A stretch of 64,000 bases of DNA from Aplectana chamaeleonis (Eukaryota > Nematoda > Chromadorea > Rhabditida > Cosmocercidae). Location: positions 62,001 to 126,000 of the forward strand of contig JAPDOI010001548.1 in assembly GCA_029168955.1 (NCBI GenBank). The letters are read 5' to 3'. Under the pieces are notes generated by a model. The model did not search any database, was not told where the DNA came from, and saw only the letters and a program-made list of their open reading frames with translations. This document shows positions 47,320 through 59,060 of the stretch, in pieces. Both the position numbers and the translations under genes were made by a program. The stretch's first letter is position 1, and every line of letters begins with the position of its first letter.

Positions 47320-49040
47320 ATCGCAATCTAACACATATGTAAAAAAACAAGATTACTTATTGGCGTGAAGAAACTCAATGAGAAACGATAAGAGTTTTCA
47401 AGACTGTTTCATATATGTATGCTATAGCGGTAAGTTGTCCTCTTGCCCAAGCTAACCAGTGTCATATGTTGACCGTTGCTACAAAAGCAAACCCTTTGTC
47501 GCATCGTGTTAATTGAGAAGATGGCCTGGGCGACCGACTCCGGAATGTGTACCGGCGTGTTCATTGAAATATGAGTCTCGTGAACAGGTCGCTGAGGGTT
47601 GATGAGCGTCATATATCTCATGTCAATAGAAAAGAATACGACATCATGCCAACTGAGAGTGAAAACATCTATTAGTGCCCTGTCAGGGAGGAGAAATATG
47701 CAGCTTCGTTCGGAATACGCTCCACAAAAAAAAAAGAGTCGAATTTGGAGCAGCGGGGTTCCTTATGTTAGAGTGATTCCTAGGATCGCTCTAACCCATT
47801 TGGGAAGACTTCCAGACGCCTGATGAATTCTTATTGTGAGAATTCGGTTAGTTACGCAAAGAGGAGAAAATCTAGAAATTCTCATAAAGGACTTCTTACA
47901 CCTATCTCCCAAACGTTGACCTACACGAAAGGACTTGGAAAACCGGACATGATTTTGTTCTTAAATGGGAGGTTGAGACTGTAGGAAAATTTATGAGGTG
48001 CAGCGGCGATAATGGACGAGCGACCCGTTGCAACCATCTGCTTATTTCCAGCCAGTTGTAAAATTAAGTCGCCGACTAGAGTAACTGATAAATCAGGCCC
48101 GCTTCTGATATTGCCCGAACATGATTTATTACGTGCTCTGATTTCGATGAAACACAGCTTCTGCATTTCTTTCTTCATAGTGAGGAAGGTCTTCTTGACA
48201 GAATACAAATATGTACAGTCTAAGCACCCTTGCTTTTCGCCAGGCGTGACAGCGTAAAATGCTCGAAGCACGGCTGTTCTGGATGTTCTTCATCAGCATT
48301 TTTGATTGCTAACCGAATACTATAAAAAGCCTTCCTGAAGTCGAGTCGCACAGTTCACCCGGTCAATGGCGACATACTGGCGTTGATTTGTGCAGTTCAA
48401 TTTGCTGATTCATACTTGCGATTTGCGATGTGTACTCACAACAAGTACTAGAAGGTATAACGTTTATACGTACAATACCGCTCGTACAACTCGATCAGAA
48501 GGCGCGCGATGACGCGTTTTCGCGTCTTCTCCGTCCTTTTTGAATAACTCGCTACAAACTCAGCTTTGAGCGGAACTACCGTGATATTCATGATTATGGC
48601 GTTGAGAGCTACCCAAGGGTATAGCCAGGATAGGGGCTCTCTACGCACAAGAGGAGTTGTCCCGTTTCTGCAGTTCGACACGTCATGCTACTAAAATCAA
48701 GCGAAGTGGTCTCGAGTGGAAGTATGTACAGAACCGATCAATTTTTTTTTGCAAAAAAAGCGTTTTGCGGCGTTTTTTGCATTCACAAAGCGCCGCACCG
48801 CCTTAACCTGTTTCAAAGGGATCCATCTTCAATTTTGAAGTCATTTCTGGATTGCCAAAAATGAGTTCTATATGATAGTGTTACAAAATAATAGATTCAA
48901 ATCTAGAAGTTTATCGAAAATTGCATATTTGCGTCACAAAATCCCTCATTATCAACTGATCAGCCACAAGAAAACGCAGACAAAGGCGGGCGTGCACCCT
49001 TCGCCACAATGCCGCATATAAGGAGCTGTTGTATATGACT
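47320..49040. other. unassigned intergenic DNA
   Basis: Short frames on both strands; none has splice support or a family signature. Confidence 0.4.
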
Positions 49041-49046
49041 GGATAT

Positions 49047-49537
49047 TATAGTTGTACACGAACGAAATTTTCGAAAAATTTTCGACAGATTTTTCGAAAT
49101 TTTTTTTCGAAAAAAAAAAGAAATTTTCGAAACGTTCGAAATTTTTTCGAACGAAAATTTTTCAATTTTCGTTCGTTCGAAATCCGATTTTCCAAAATTT
49201 TTTTCGAAATTCGTTTGTTCGAAATTTTTTCGAATAAATTTCGAAAAAAAATCGAAGTTTTTGACAAATTTCGAAAAAAAATTTCGAATTTTTTGACAAA
49301 TTTGGAAATTTTCAACGAGTTTCGAAAAAAATACGAAATTTCGAAAAAAATCGAAATTTCGATTAGTTTCGAATTTCGTTCGTTTGACCTCCGAAATTTC
49401 GAAAGTTTTTCGAAATTCGTTCGTTCGAAATTATTTCGAACGAATTTTTTTTCAATTTTCGTTTGTTCGAAAAGTTTTCGAACGAAATTTTTTCGATTTT
49501 CGTTCGTTCGAATTTTTTTCGAAATTGTACAACTATA
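49047..49537. mobile_element. hAT-like element composed of TTCGAAA repeats
   Basis: Inverted ends TATAGTTGTACA (49047-49058) and its complement (49526-49537), flanked by an exact 8-bp duplication CTGGATAT (49039-49046 and 49538-49545). The interior is almost only TTTCGAAA/TTCGTTCGAAA words. All frames inside are repeat artefacts. Confidence 0.82.
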
Positions 49538-50055
49538 CTGGATATAGCATAAACAACAAAATCAATATTATATGGTAATGATAGTTCGACTCTTTACTCA
49601 GGTTAGTACATATACGCATCTGTCTTGAAAAAAGAGGCCGTTCCACACCTAACATTGGACGAATTTTATCAGTCTGCTTTGCTGAGAATCCTCACTGAGA
49701 AGCAGAATCGTCGTATGATGAACTATCCATATTTGAGTGAAACTCTGGTCCGCAGTTGCAGACAAGCGATGTCTCCGGTGTAAGCAAAATGACGGTGAAT
49801 CATAGGCTCTCGGCACGATTCGTCTTCGTCCCGGTACGATTACGTTTGAGCTCCGCGTTGCTACAGCGGTTGTCTGCGACACCGGCTAGGAATTTGTACA
49901 GTGCCCAGTTTCAAAAATCAAAAATGGCTACCACCCTTTTTCAAGCCCCGAAAAGCCGTTTCGGACTTTTGAAAAATCGACTCAATCGATATTTTTATTA
50001 TCACACGACGTACAAGTATGGTTCAGGCCTGAATCAGGGTTTGACGTGCCTCCAA

Positions 50056-50786
50056 TTATTTATTTTTTTATTTATTTTATTTATTTATTTATACGTGGAA
50101 CACCACGCGTGAACAGATAAGCGGAAATTCAAGGCATAAACATATAACACGGAAACAGAAAGTATTGTAATGTAAGAATATCTCAATTAGGTCAATACAA
50201 ATGAGTCACAAAGCGTGCGGGAAGCAAACTAAGCAGTCTCTTGGAGGTACTTGTCGATCAGCTTTTTGTATTGGGCTAGGGTAGTTGGCAATGGATGTTT
50301 CTTGGATAGCTTCAGAAATTCTGAGCCGGCTCTTTGAGTGAAAAAGTTGGCTCTGATACAGGTTTTGGCTCTTGAAAAATTAAGCTTGGACGAGCCACCT
50401 CTCGTGTTTGAAGAGGAGAACCTATAAAATGTGTCGATGCAAATGGGTACTGCACCGGAGATTAATTTGTAAATCATAATAAGATCATATTTCTTTCTCC
50501 GATATAATAGGGTGGGAACCTTGAACGACTTATTACGGACAGAAGCTGATGGAGTTTTAGTGTAGTCACACCCATATATTCTCATCCAAAGCTTTCTAGT
50601 AAAGTTATTTTGAACTGCTTCAAGTCTCTGAATGCATCGTTTTGAGTTTGGGCTGAATACGGTAGTACCATATTCCAATAAGGGACGAATGTACGACTTG
50701 TAGGCTAGTATAAGGTGTTCAAATGAATTCGTGGACAGAGCTTTGAACAGGTTGTGAATGGCCCTATCTGGCCTTATAAGCAAATG
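50056..50786 (-). mobile_element. 5'-truncated CR1/Jockey-like LINE, 3' end with A/T tail
   Basis: Reading the minus strand, the coding remnant is followed by about 135 bp of 3' UTR and then a TAAATAAATAAA-type tail at 50092-50056. The 5' break is near 50786. The tail and 5' truncation are what target-primed reverse transcription leaves. Confidence 0.78.
50229..50783 (-). pseudogene. CR1/Jockey-like reverse transcriptase, C-terminal fragment
   Basis: An open frame of about 184 codons matching the last part of CR1/Jockey-like reverse transcriptases. It shows the post-RT string KSYIRPLLEYGTTVFSP, then RLEAVQNNFTRKLW, then LPTLLYRRKKYDLIMIYKL (here PTLLYRRKKYDLIMIYKL) and a C-terminal YKKLIDKYL. 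The catalytic RT motifs and the endonuclease are absent, so this is a dead 5'-truncated copy. No stop codons interrupt what remains. It is unrelated to the RTE fragment at 16-17.5 kb. Confidence 0.85.
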
Positions 50787-50874
50787 GCCTTACAAGCATT
50801 TCGGTCGCAGATCGCTCCATATCATCCACAGTTCTTGTGAGTTGACTACTCAGACATTCGCCGGGTCAGACCCC

Positions 50875-51072
50875 GGCTCGAACGGGGTCCATCCCCAGAT
50901 TTCCGTTGGGTCGGACCCTTTAGCATTGTTTCTCCACATAGTCCCAACTGAGAAGACATGGGGGAGAACAAATTTTACTTTCCTCCACGTCGTCTCAGGT
51001 GGAAGAAGCGAGGGGCAAGAACAGAAAGAGGTTCGACCCGACACAAATCTGCGGTCGCACCCGTTGAGTTTC
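50875..51072. repeat. foldback
   Basis: CTCGAACGGGGTCCATCCCC, AGATTTCCG and GGTCGGACCC pair with GGTTCGACCC, ACAAATCTGCGG and CGCACCCGTTGAG near 51030-51072. Confidence 0.65.
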
Positions 51073-51492
51073 TGAGTACGTGCAGTCTGAGGGGTTACTG
51101 ATTGGCAAATCTGTTCTATTGCCAATTGTCCAGACACTAGAAAACAATACAAAAGCGAGTAATAATCAGCCCAAAACTCACCGTCGATTCGGGCGCACCC
51201 ACTCCTTGAGGGTGTGCCCTACTGTTTGTTGTACCAAAAACGCGTTGTGCATTTGCGTCCGCTACCACGCTCCATTTTGGAAATGCCTCAAAATTTTTGC
51301 TTTTCTTCATTTCTCGTTATCCGATCCAGTCGTATTTAGAGAAAACTTACCGATCATCCGTTATCCAGGATATATACACTCAACCTTGGGGACTCTGAAT
51401 CTGCGTGGTCTGGTGCTTCCGACTGAAACTGTAGCGGTTTACCTCCAATCACAGTGTACCTTGCTGTTGACCACCAGCATATGGTTGTTTAA

Positions 51493-51972
51493 AGGCACAG
51501 GACACCCAAAAAAATTAATTTTCAGATTTCATGCTTATCTTGGAAAGAGTTACACGCTGATCACAGTTGTATCTCTGAAATCGTCCAAAACTCCATTTGA
51601 ACAGAGATTGGCTCTTCAAAAATGCCTAAATTTTGAAGGTTAAAAATCGGTGGACGAGTTGTCTCAGGCCTGTATTTCTCTTCTTTCGCAAGCGTTGAGA
51701 GCGAGCCAGGATAAGGAGATAGCCCAGAAATGTACTGAAGAACGACGACTTATTGGAATTCATCCATCCATCGAGCTGCTATCAAGTCCGAAAATCCGTT
51801 AGGGGGTTGAGCCGGTGGTGGTGAGCGAAGGGGATCGGGCCTGTGGTGGTCGCTTATATCTCGCTTATTTGGAGGAATTGAGATCTCGCATTTGGCACGT
51901 GTTATACAAGAGGGATCTTCTACACAATTACACGAAAATCTCAAAATTCATATCTGAGGGTGTACTGTGCCT
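51493..51972. mobile_element. TTAA MITE, AGGCACAG family
   Basis: TTAA (51489-51492) AGGCACAGGACACCC ... GTGTACTGTGCCT TTAA (51973-51976). Uninterrupted relative of 17728-18655. Confidence 0.85.
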
Positions 51973-51976
51973 TTAA

Positions 51977-52439
51977 AGGCAGCATACACGCTCGTAAACG
52001 TGATAGGGATAACTACGGAAATAGAATGGTATGGCCGAGATTACAACGCCTACGCATTTCGAAGCGTCAAAAACGACCCACAATGTCGTTACAGGAGTAG
52101 CAAGTTTGTCCCCGCCCGTATTTTCACAGCCCTGTATTTGCATTTCCCCCAAACGCACGGTTGCTGGGTCATCTTCGCCGTCAGTGACGTGTGTGGCTCA
52201 CTTGTTAAGCAATCCACCAACAGTACCGACGGTGAAGAGGAACCAGCAACTTTGAGTTGCAGGAAAAGGGCAAATACAGGGGGCGTGAAAATACGGGCGG
52301 GGTCAAATTTGCTATCCCTGTAACGCCATTGTGGGTCGTTTTTGACGCTTCAAGATGAGTAGGTCTGCAATCTGAGCCATACCATTCTATTTACGTAGTT
52401 ATCCCAATCACGTTTTTCCCAATCGCGTGTGTACTGCCT
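51977..52439. mobile_element. TTAA MITE with about 190-bp arms
   Basis: AGGCAGCATACACGC after the shared TTAA 51973-51976; ends GCGTGTGTACTGCCT before TTAA (52440-52443). Arms include GTATGGC, CGTCAAAAACGACCCACAAT, CCCGCCCGTATTTTCAC and their complements: an almost complete hairpin. Confidence 0.87.
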
Positions 52440-52969
52440 TTAACACCTTTCGGAAGCCGCGCCGCGGCTATTACATCGCTATCTTTGGAGCGGAGCGGTC
52501 AATTCTCCGCTTCAAATATTGCTTTTAGCAAAATTACCCTGAATTAATACCCAGTAGTAGACAAAGTCCTGGAGGGTACTAAAATTTAACAAAATAAGAT
52601 ACTGCGAACTCGAAATCACTATTCGTACCTCACTTTTCGCATGTGAACTCTTTGAGATTTGCTCCGATAGAGTCATTTTGGAGTAGAGGTCACAAGCTCC
52701 AAAACCAATTTTGGCGGGACCTTGAGCGCTCTCTTAGAAGAATGTGAGGGCAAAATAAACTAGAGCCAGCCGCTGTCGAATTCTAGGCAACAACCATTTC
52801 GTTAATTTCGGCATTCCATTAAGACATCTAGGCGGCAAACTTCTTGAAATAGTGCACTCGAAGATTGTTCATTGATTGTGCGCTTCTTATAGAATTCTGA
52901 TAAAATCGAGAATCGATCAATTTTTGAGAATATTTGATAAATTGCAAACAGAACGGTAGAGAATCTTGA

Positions 52970-53416
52970 AGGGAGGGTTCGCGATAAAAACTACTTCTGA
53001 GCTCTCTTCATAAGAATGTAGATTTGGTCATCACAAAAGTAAAAATAAGAGAAAAAACCCGGAAATTCGCTTGAAAAACGCTCAAAAGCAAAGTATAACG
53101 GCGAATTACCGGTGTCAGCCGGCCCCCCGATTAATTAACGCGATTTTCATTTATGCTTACTTATCCGACATTTATTTTGCTGTTCAAGTAGTCAGTAGTC
53201 TCCAGAAATGTTCAGAAGTTACTTTGGAAGCAAAATAAAAGTTGACAAAACAGGCTTTTACCCAAATCTCAATAATTGGGGGCGGGAGAACACCAAGCCA
53301 TAACTTGCTCCTGAGCGTTTTTTGTCCAATTTTTTACTTATTTTCTCTTTTGTGATGGCCAGATCTACCATTCGACGGTGATAGCACAACAACCGATTTT
53401 ATCGAGAACCCTGCCT
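52970..53416. mobile_element. TTAA-flanked MITE, full-length copy
   Basis: Begins AGGGAGGGTTCGCGATAAAA after TTGA and ends ATCGAGAACCCTGCCT before TTAA (53417-53420). About 447 bp, similar throughout to 25347-25790. Confidence 0.75.
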
Positions 53417-53420
53417 TTAA

Positions 53421-55165
53421 GGAGAGCCACATTTGACTGGAGTTTTACACTATGAAAATGCCAGTTTAACGAAAAAGGGCCCAGCTGCAGCTGTTCGGAG
53501 CATTTACCGGGTGCCGATTTTGGCTCACAGTATTCCGCTCTCGTATTCTTTAAATTGCTGATTCAAGGAGTTTCGCGATAAAAACTAACAAAGGTGACAA
53601 CCTCTTCATTCAATTGACCTCATCGGGTTAGATCCATACGTTCATATAAGGAAAGGGAGGAACGAATCCCGATGTCGAGTACACAGCGTGTAGCTTATTT
53701 CGTGAAAGTTGAGTGTCCTCCAGGCTTCTGTCCACCATTCATTCCAAAAACGACTCAACGCCCCGAATTTCGGAAAATTTTGAGAGAGAGAGGCTCATCG
53801 ACAAGAATTGACATATGTGGTGTGTGGGAACTAGCAAGTGCTAGCACCAGAAGATCAGAAACTTTGTACGGATGCTTCACGCGCACTCTGTAGAGCTTGA
53901 TTTCGTCATTGTATTAACCTACCATCATGAAAACACGAATGGTGCTTGGTCTATCAAAGCTTCGACATCAAAGGTCGCATTAAATAGTGACAATGGCTCA
54001 AAATCCGAATAGCCGATAATTTGCTATATGTACAATACCGGTTGGCTGAAAAGTATGACCGGTGCAAAACGCTGTCATTTTCAACGGTTCTGGCGACCCA
54101 ACGGATTTTTCTTCTTTAATGAAACGCAAATCGGAAGAATAACAATATTTAAACAAATTGCTGAAAATTGTTATTCTCCGCTTTTACACTTGCTTCGAAA
54201 CAGCAGTGCATAAAATAGACGGCTTGTCGCACGGACGGTGTTTTGTTGTCGGACAAGAAACTTTCCAAGATCGAGAAGGCGCCCAACAGCCGGAGTGGTC
54301 GACTAACGGCAAGTCCAGTTCGGAAAAGTTTTATGAGGAAGTTTATGAAGGAATACTGCATAGTAGTAGCAACAAGCGCGGTTTCGCATAAGATTGTGAG
54401 GTTTGAGCAGGAAATACGACCACGGACGAGAACACATGATTGTTTTCTTAGAAAGTGAATATTATTGCTAAGACGTTCCCAAAATGAATAGTGGATCAAA
54501 TTCTGGCCTATGAGGGCGAGACAGTGCATATGAAGTCTTTTACCGAATTAGTGCGTCTGCCCATGAAGCTGCAGAAGTCTTCCGCGGTGCGGATCCTCCC
54601 GGAATTCAACACGGAATGGGTTGCCTTCGATTAGTCCAAATCTTGATTCAATCGGCGTCTCTCTGTGGGGATATTTAGAAAGAAGATTTTAGAGTAGGAA
54701 TATCCCCAGTTCGACCACACTATTATGACATGATTCAGGCCCTGTATGGCTGTGCCTCACAGTCGATTCTGCGCACCCACCTTTGGAACCCTGTGTTAGA
54801 GCAAAGGGCAAACATTCTACTTTATTTTCTTAAATACTGTTGCTCGTCCTATCTGTGCTCCACTAGATTATAGAATACCGTTAGGAATCGTATATCACCA
54901 AAGATAAGCGTTTTTGTTTGCGCGTATACTTTTCAGCCACTTTTTAGTAACAGTGTACCACAGTAGGCGATCGACTCGCCTCAGCGCTGCAACTTTACCA
55001 CGCTTAATTTCTGCACTTATCCCGAAAGTCTATGACTCAAACAGATTCCAGGAACTCCATTCACTAAGGTCACACTCGTGCATGCCAATTGGGACTTTCC
55101 TGTATGCTCCTCTGACTTGAATCACAATGAGGACTTTCTGAGGATTCGTTATTGTCGAAATGTTG
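53421..55165. other. unassigned intergenic DNA
   Basis: No exon, RNA gene or repeat partner recognised. Confidence 0.4.
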
Positions 55166-55464
55166 TCTTAAAGGCACAGTCCAACTCCAAGGGTAATTTT
55201 TTATATTTCCCTCGGGGCACGGGTTTTGCATTTTAACATTCGATTCGGTTGCAAATAGGTGGAAACAGCTATGCAATTTATATAAATTCGATGAGTTAGG
55301 TCAAATGTCGAATTGTTTTGAAAAGCGTCTTCACATTGAAAAATTCTCGGAAAGGTTCCAAGGAAAAATGAGAAAAAAACGGACGATAATTGAAAAAAAA
55401 TTGATTACTTCTATCAACTTTTCCAATACATTGTCTCTACGAAAAAAAAATTGAAACATTCCTA

Positions 55465-56447
55465 CAGTTTACCGCAATGTTAAAATGCCATGGTGCGGTT
55501 GCGGTCAACACACTAACACTACGGTGGAAAACCCTGCGCTTTGCTAGATTTCGTCATCGATCGACAGCACAGCTGATATTTTGGGTGAGTTACGGTGTTT
55601 TTTATTTCTTTTTGTTTGCTTCTGACTCTTTTATGGCTGCGAATAGGGGCTTTTCTTAGTGCGTGAGGGGAGTTTGTCGTTTTCTTTTCAATTTCGAAAA
55701 TGAAGTTTGAGAAAAAAAAACTACCAAGCCCGGACAAACGACAAATTGCTCTCACGCACTAAGAAAAGCTCCTATTCGCGACATTAAAAAGTCAAAAATA
55801 AAAATGAAGCAGAAACTAGCACGAAAAAGAAAAAAGCCCTAATTCACTCTGAATATCAGCTGTGCTGGTGATCGATGAAGAAATCTGACGAAGTGCCAGG
55901 TATTCCACCGTAGTTTTAGTGTGTTGACCTCAACCGCACCATGGCCCTGTGAAGGCACAGTCCAACCTCGAAATCGTTTTTGTGTTTTCCTGGCTATACT
56001 AAAAACGGCCCGACGCTGATTCCAACGATGTCTCTGAAATCGTATAAGACCCTCTAGGAACAAAGCTATGGCCCCTCAAAAATTGAGCTTCGGAAGCATG
56101 GTCGACGAGTTGTCCGTGGCTTGTAACTTCCGTCATTTGCAACCGATGTATGCGAGCCGGCCTGAATGGCTATAGAGGCTGAGAATGAAGGGAAGAACGG
56201 GGCTATTGATCGGAAATCATCGCTCATCTCGCCACTGTTGAGATCGAAAGATCGTAAAAGAAGCGTGCCAAAGTGGCTTCCGGATCTGGGAGCCCCAGGG
56301 TGGCTCTTCCTATATCTCGCTTATTCGCACGAATTGAGAGCTCGTGCTTGGCAGGCGCTATATGGGATGGGCCTTCTTCACAATTATGTGGAAATCTCAG
56401 ATTTCGCCCCTGAGCTTATACCGTGCCTTTAACATTGCGGTAAACTG
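55465..56447. mobile_element. TA-flanked long-TIR element, copy 2, carrying a nested insertion
   Basis: Same ends as 11766-12436 with TA on both sides (55463-55464, 56448-56449). Its right arm is split just inside the terminus by 55952-56429. Removing that insertion restores the order seen in the 11.8-kb copy. Confidence 0.82.
55952..56429. mobile_element. AAGGCACAG-ended MITE nested in the TA-type element
   Basis: Starts AAGGCACAGTCCAACC and ends TACCGTGCCTT. The interior (GATGTCTCTGAAATCGTA, GCTATGGCCCCTCAAAA, GACGAGTTGTCC, GAAGGGAAGAACGGGGC) recurs at 46856-47312 and, more distantly, at 51493-51972. Confidence 0.72.
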
Positions 56448-56449
56448 TA

Positions 56450-57859
56450 CTTATTTGGAACCCTCAATAGCCCTGCAAGGATTCAGAGACTTCTTTTTTT
56501 CGAGTACGGCGAGTATTCAGGGTGGTCGACCTCTAGTTCGAATGAGCCGTACCTACTGTTTAGTACCTCTTATGCAGTAAACCTAAAAATGTCGCCTGGA
56601 GAACAACGGAATCCTCCCAGAATGTTCGCCATTTCGTCAATTATCACAATTACGCATGCAAATTTTGCGTCATCTTCCCGTGCCTGGAACATAAATTTCT
56701 CCCAGTTCGAATCTGGAATCCCCGCCGATGGCAGCGAATTATATGCGCGATACTCCCCAGTGACAGGCCATCACAAGGGAGCTAAATGTTCTGCCTTCGT
56801 GAACGCTGTCCACGATTCGGTCGTCAACAAGTTGGGCTTTTGGGTAGAAGGAACTTCCAGCACATGTAAAGCACTTCCTATGTTCCGGGGCATAGTGGCG
56901 CACGGAGAAACATTTAGATAAATGGTGCTACAAGTGAAGACAACGAATGACTTTTGATATCCTGCCCAGTAACTTTACCGAACAGATTTGACTTCTACCT
57001 GGACCACTAGAATTTACGTGCAACTCAACAACCTTGTGATACAAGTTCCATAGGAGGTGAGAATTCTTCAACCAGCTGGCTTTGACGTCCATTGTCCTTC
57101 ATCTTCTATTCTGCTCTCCTCAATCACTCAAAGTTCCACTCCGCCCCCCGTATATATCACCTTTCGTGACCACAGGGTTATCATTTAACCCAGTGCCGCA
57201 CTCAATGAATCGCTACCGTAGACCTTTGTTGACTATGCGAGTAACTCAGACGAGCGCGGACGGACGTGCGCATCATTTCATGCATATTGAAGCGGCGGAC
57301 GATTTATTTCAATCAGCGTAGTCGTTAAAAATGCATATAGGGGCTTCCTTTAACGCGAGTAATTGCTAGGAATATAGAAGAGTCATAATGAAGCTACCCG
57401 TTTCTAAACACTATGTTTTTAGATAGAGAGAAGCAAGGTTTCCATGATGATGGTATCTGAGTGGATGCAGTCGTTATTGTAAATGTGGTTCACGATTTCA
57501 GAATGTTTTAATTCCTCTAAAACATTGTGCAGTCCGTTGAGTATTAATAACATTTGAGTGCGTAGGTTATAAGAATTATACAATAAATCATGGATCCACC
57601 CTATTTTTGCATCCATGTGGTCAGGCATTCAAATCCTCTCCACGGTAACATTACCACTGCACTTACGACTGTGGAAATCCCCAGAAATCATCCTTCTGTT
57701 GAAAATTCAAACCGTCTTTCAAAACATAGTGCTTCAGAAAAAAATAGTTCTCTTAGTGGTGCGAAATTATGGATCTACTAGTGAAAGCTTCTTCTACTTC
57801 CCTTACACTTTGGAATTGACGACATTGACCCCGCCTCTATCTGTTGTGATCTTACTAAC
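56450..57859. other. unassigned DNA with one 110-codon frame
   Basis: A plus-strand frame at 56589-56921 lacks codon or splice signals I trust and matches no family I know. Confidence 0.35.
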
Positions 57860-59060
57860 AAGGGTAGTGTATTTGGCGGTAAACGCATCTGCGAAAACGA
57901 CTTGTATGGTTAGTATCTCTTTGACCTCCATAGAAAAACTGCGCAGTTTCCCGCCCCGAGCTGCTGGTTCAAAGATGTTATAAGCTTAAAACTATCGCTT
58001 TCTGTGCTTTTTTGTATCTTCAAAAACGCGCATTAGTTTTCGGAAAATCCGGAAACGGATATCATAATTGTGTTGAGCGCTCAAATTAGCCCCCAGAACA
58101 AAGCTTGGTTGAAAGCACAATCTTCAAACTTTTACCAGAGTGATGGTGTTTTGGACTTGTACGAATTGTTTGTCGACCGTTTTCTCTAGCAATTTTTGGG
58201 GGTTTTGATAGCTTTGAATTTTTTTTCGGATTTAAATTAAAATTCCTAATAGAGGTTGTTTGGTGTGCTTATGACGGACTGTGGCAAATCTGTCGATTTT
58301 CCAAAGTTTTCGCCTAAGTTCGTTCAGAGCCTCCAATCGGAGGAAAATTTGAGGGCAAAACGGGACTTTTGACGATTTCCAGAACGCCTCAATAGAAATG
58401 GCTCAAAATGTTTCTTTAGGGGTGACCTGGAGTGCTGAACACGAATCTGAAGTCCGTTTATCGATTTTCGATAACTCACGGTAGATTGCGGTGGCTATAC
58501 GGTACTTCGGTCAAAGTCCCATAATTGAATGGAATTTTTACGCGGGATTTGTTCAGGTTGCTGAATTCAAATTTATTGTCCATTTGTCAATTTTCGAAAT
58601 GGCAGAATACTGCTATCGCGGAGCCTCATTGCTGATTGAAATGTTTATTATCCAAAAGAGGCTCGAAATCTGCAAAAGTTCGCGAAAGTTCGTCGAGAAA
58701 AAGTGTCTTCCAAAAAACTCGCAAAACTTCCTTCTTGATCTTCTGCTCTCTGGTAAGAGCAGAAGTTCAAGAAGGAAGCTTTGCGAGTTTTCTTGGAAGA
58801 CACTTTTTCTCGACGAATTTTCGCGAACTTTTGCAGATTTCGAGCCTCTTTTGGACAATAAACATTTCAGTTTTTTGCCCCCGAAAATGACATTGTGGCA
58901 ACCGTAATCTACAGTAAACCTAAGAATTACGGAAAGTGGACCACAAATTCGCTTTCAGCTCCCTTATTGAACCCTATATAAAAGTTTGAAGCGAAATTCG
59001 AGGCAATTTTCTGAAAGACCCGGAAAATGCGTGATGGGTACCCATTGCCTTTACGGGGAT
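57860..59060 (+). repeat. dispersed about 1-kb repeat, copy C
   Basis: Same ordered blocks as 24180-25100, interrupted by the perfect foldback at 58638-58868, which the other copies lack. Confidence 0.65.
58638..58868. repeat. near-perfect 231-bp hairpin
   Basis: GAAATGTTTATTATCCAAAA at the left and TTTTGGACAATAAACATTTC at the right bound arms of about 112 bp with few mismatches around a 6-bp loop (CTGGTA). It interrupts the dispersed repeat 57860-59060. Confidence 0.9.

Noticed and set aside
49029..49578. 172-codon Phe/Arg-rich frame and its opposite-strand counterpart
   Set aside because: Entirely within the TTCGAAA repeat; the stop-free frame follows from the repeat word.
56660..56735. 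tRNA-like T-arm (CAGTTCGAATCTGG)
   Set aside because: No acceptor stem, D-arm or anticodon arm can be formed around it.
58491..58907. 138-codon frame and its mirror on the minus strand
   Set aside because: Runs through both arms of the hairpin, so each strand encodes similar peptides; a palindrome artefact.
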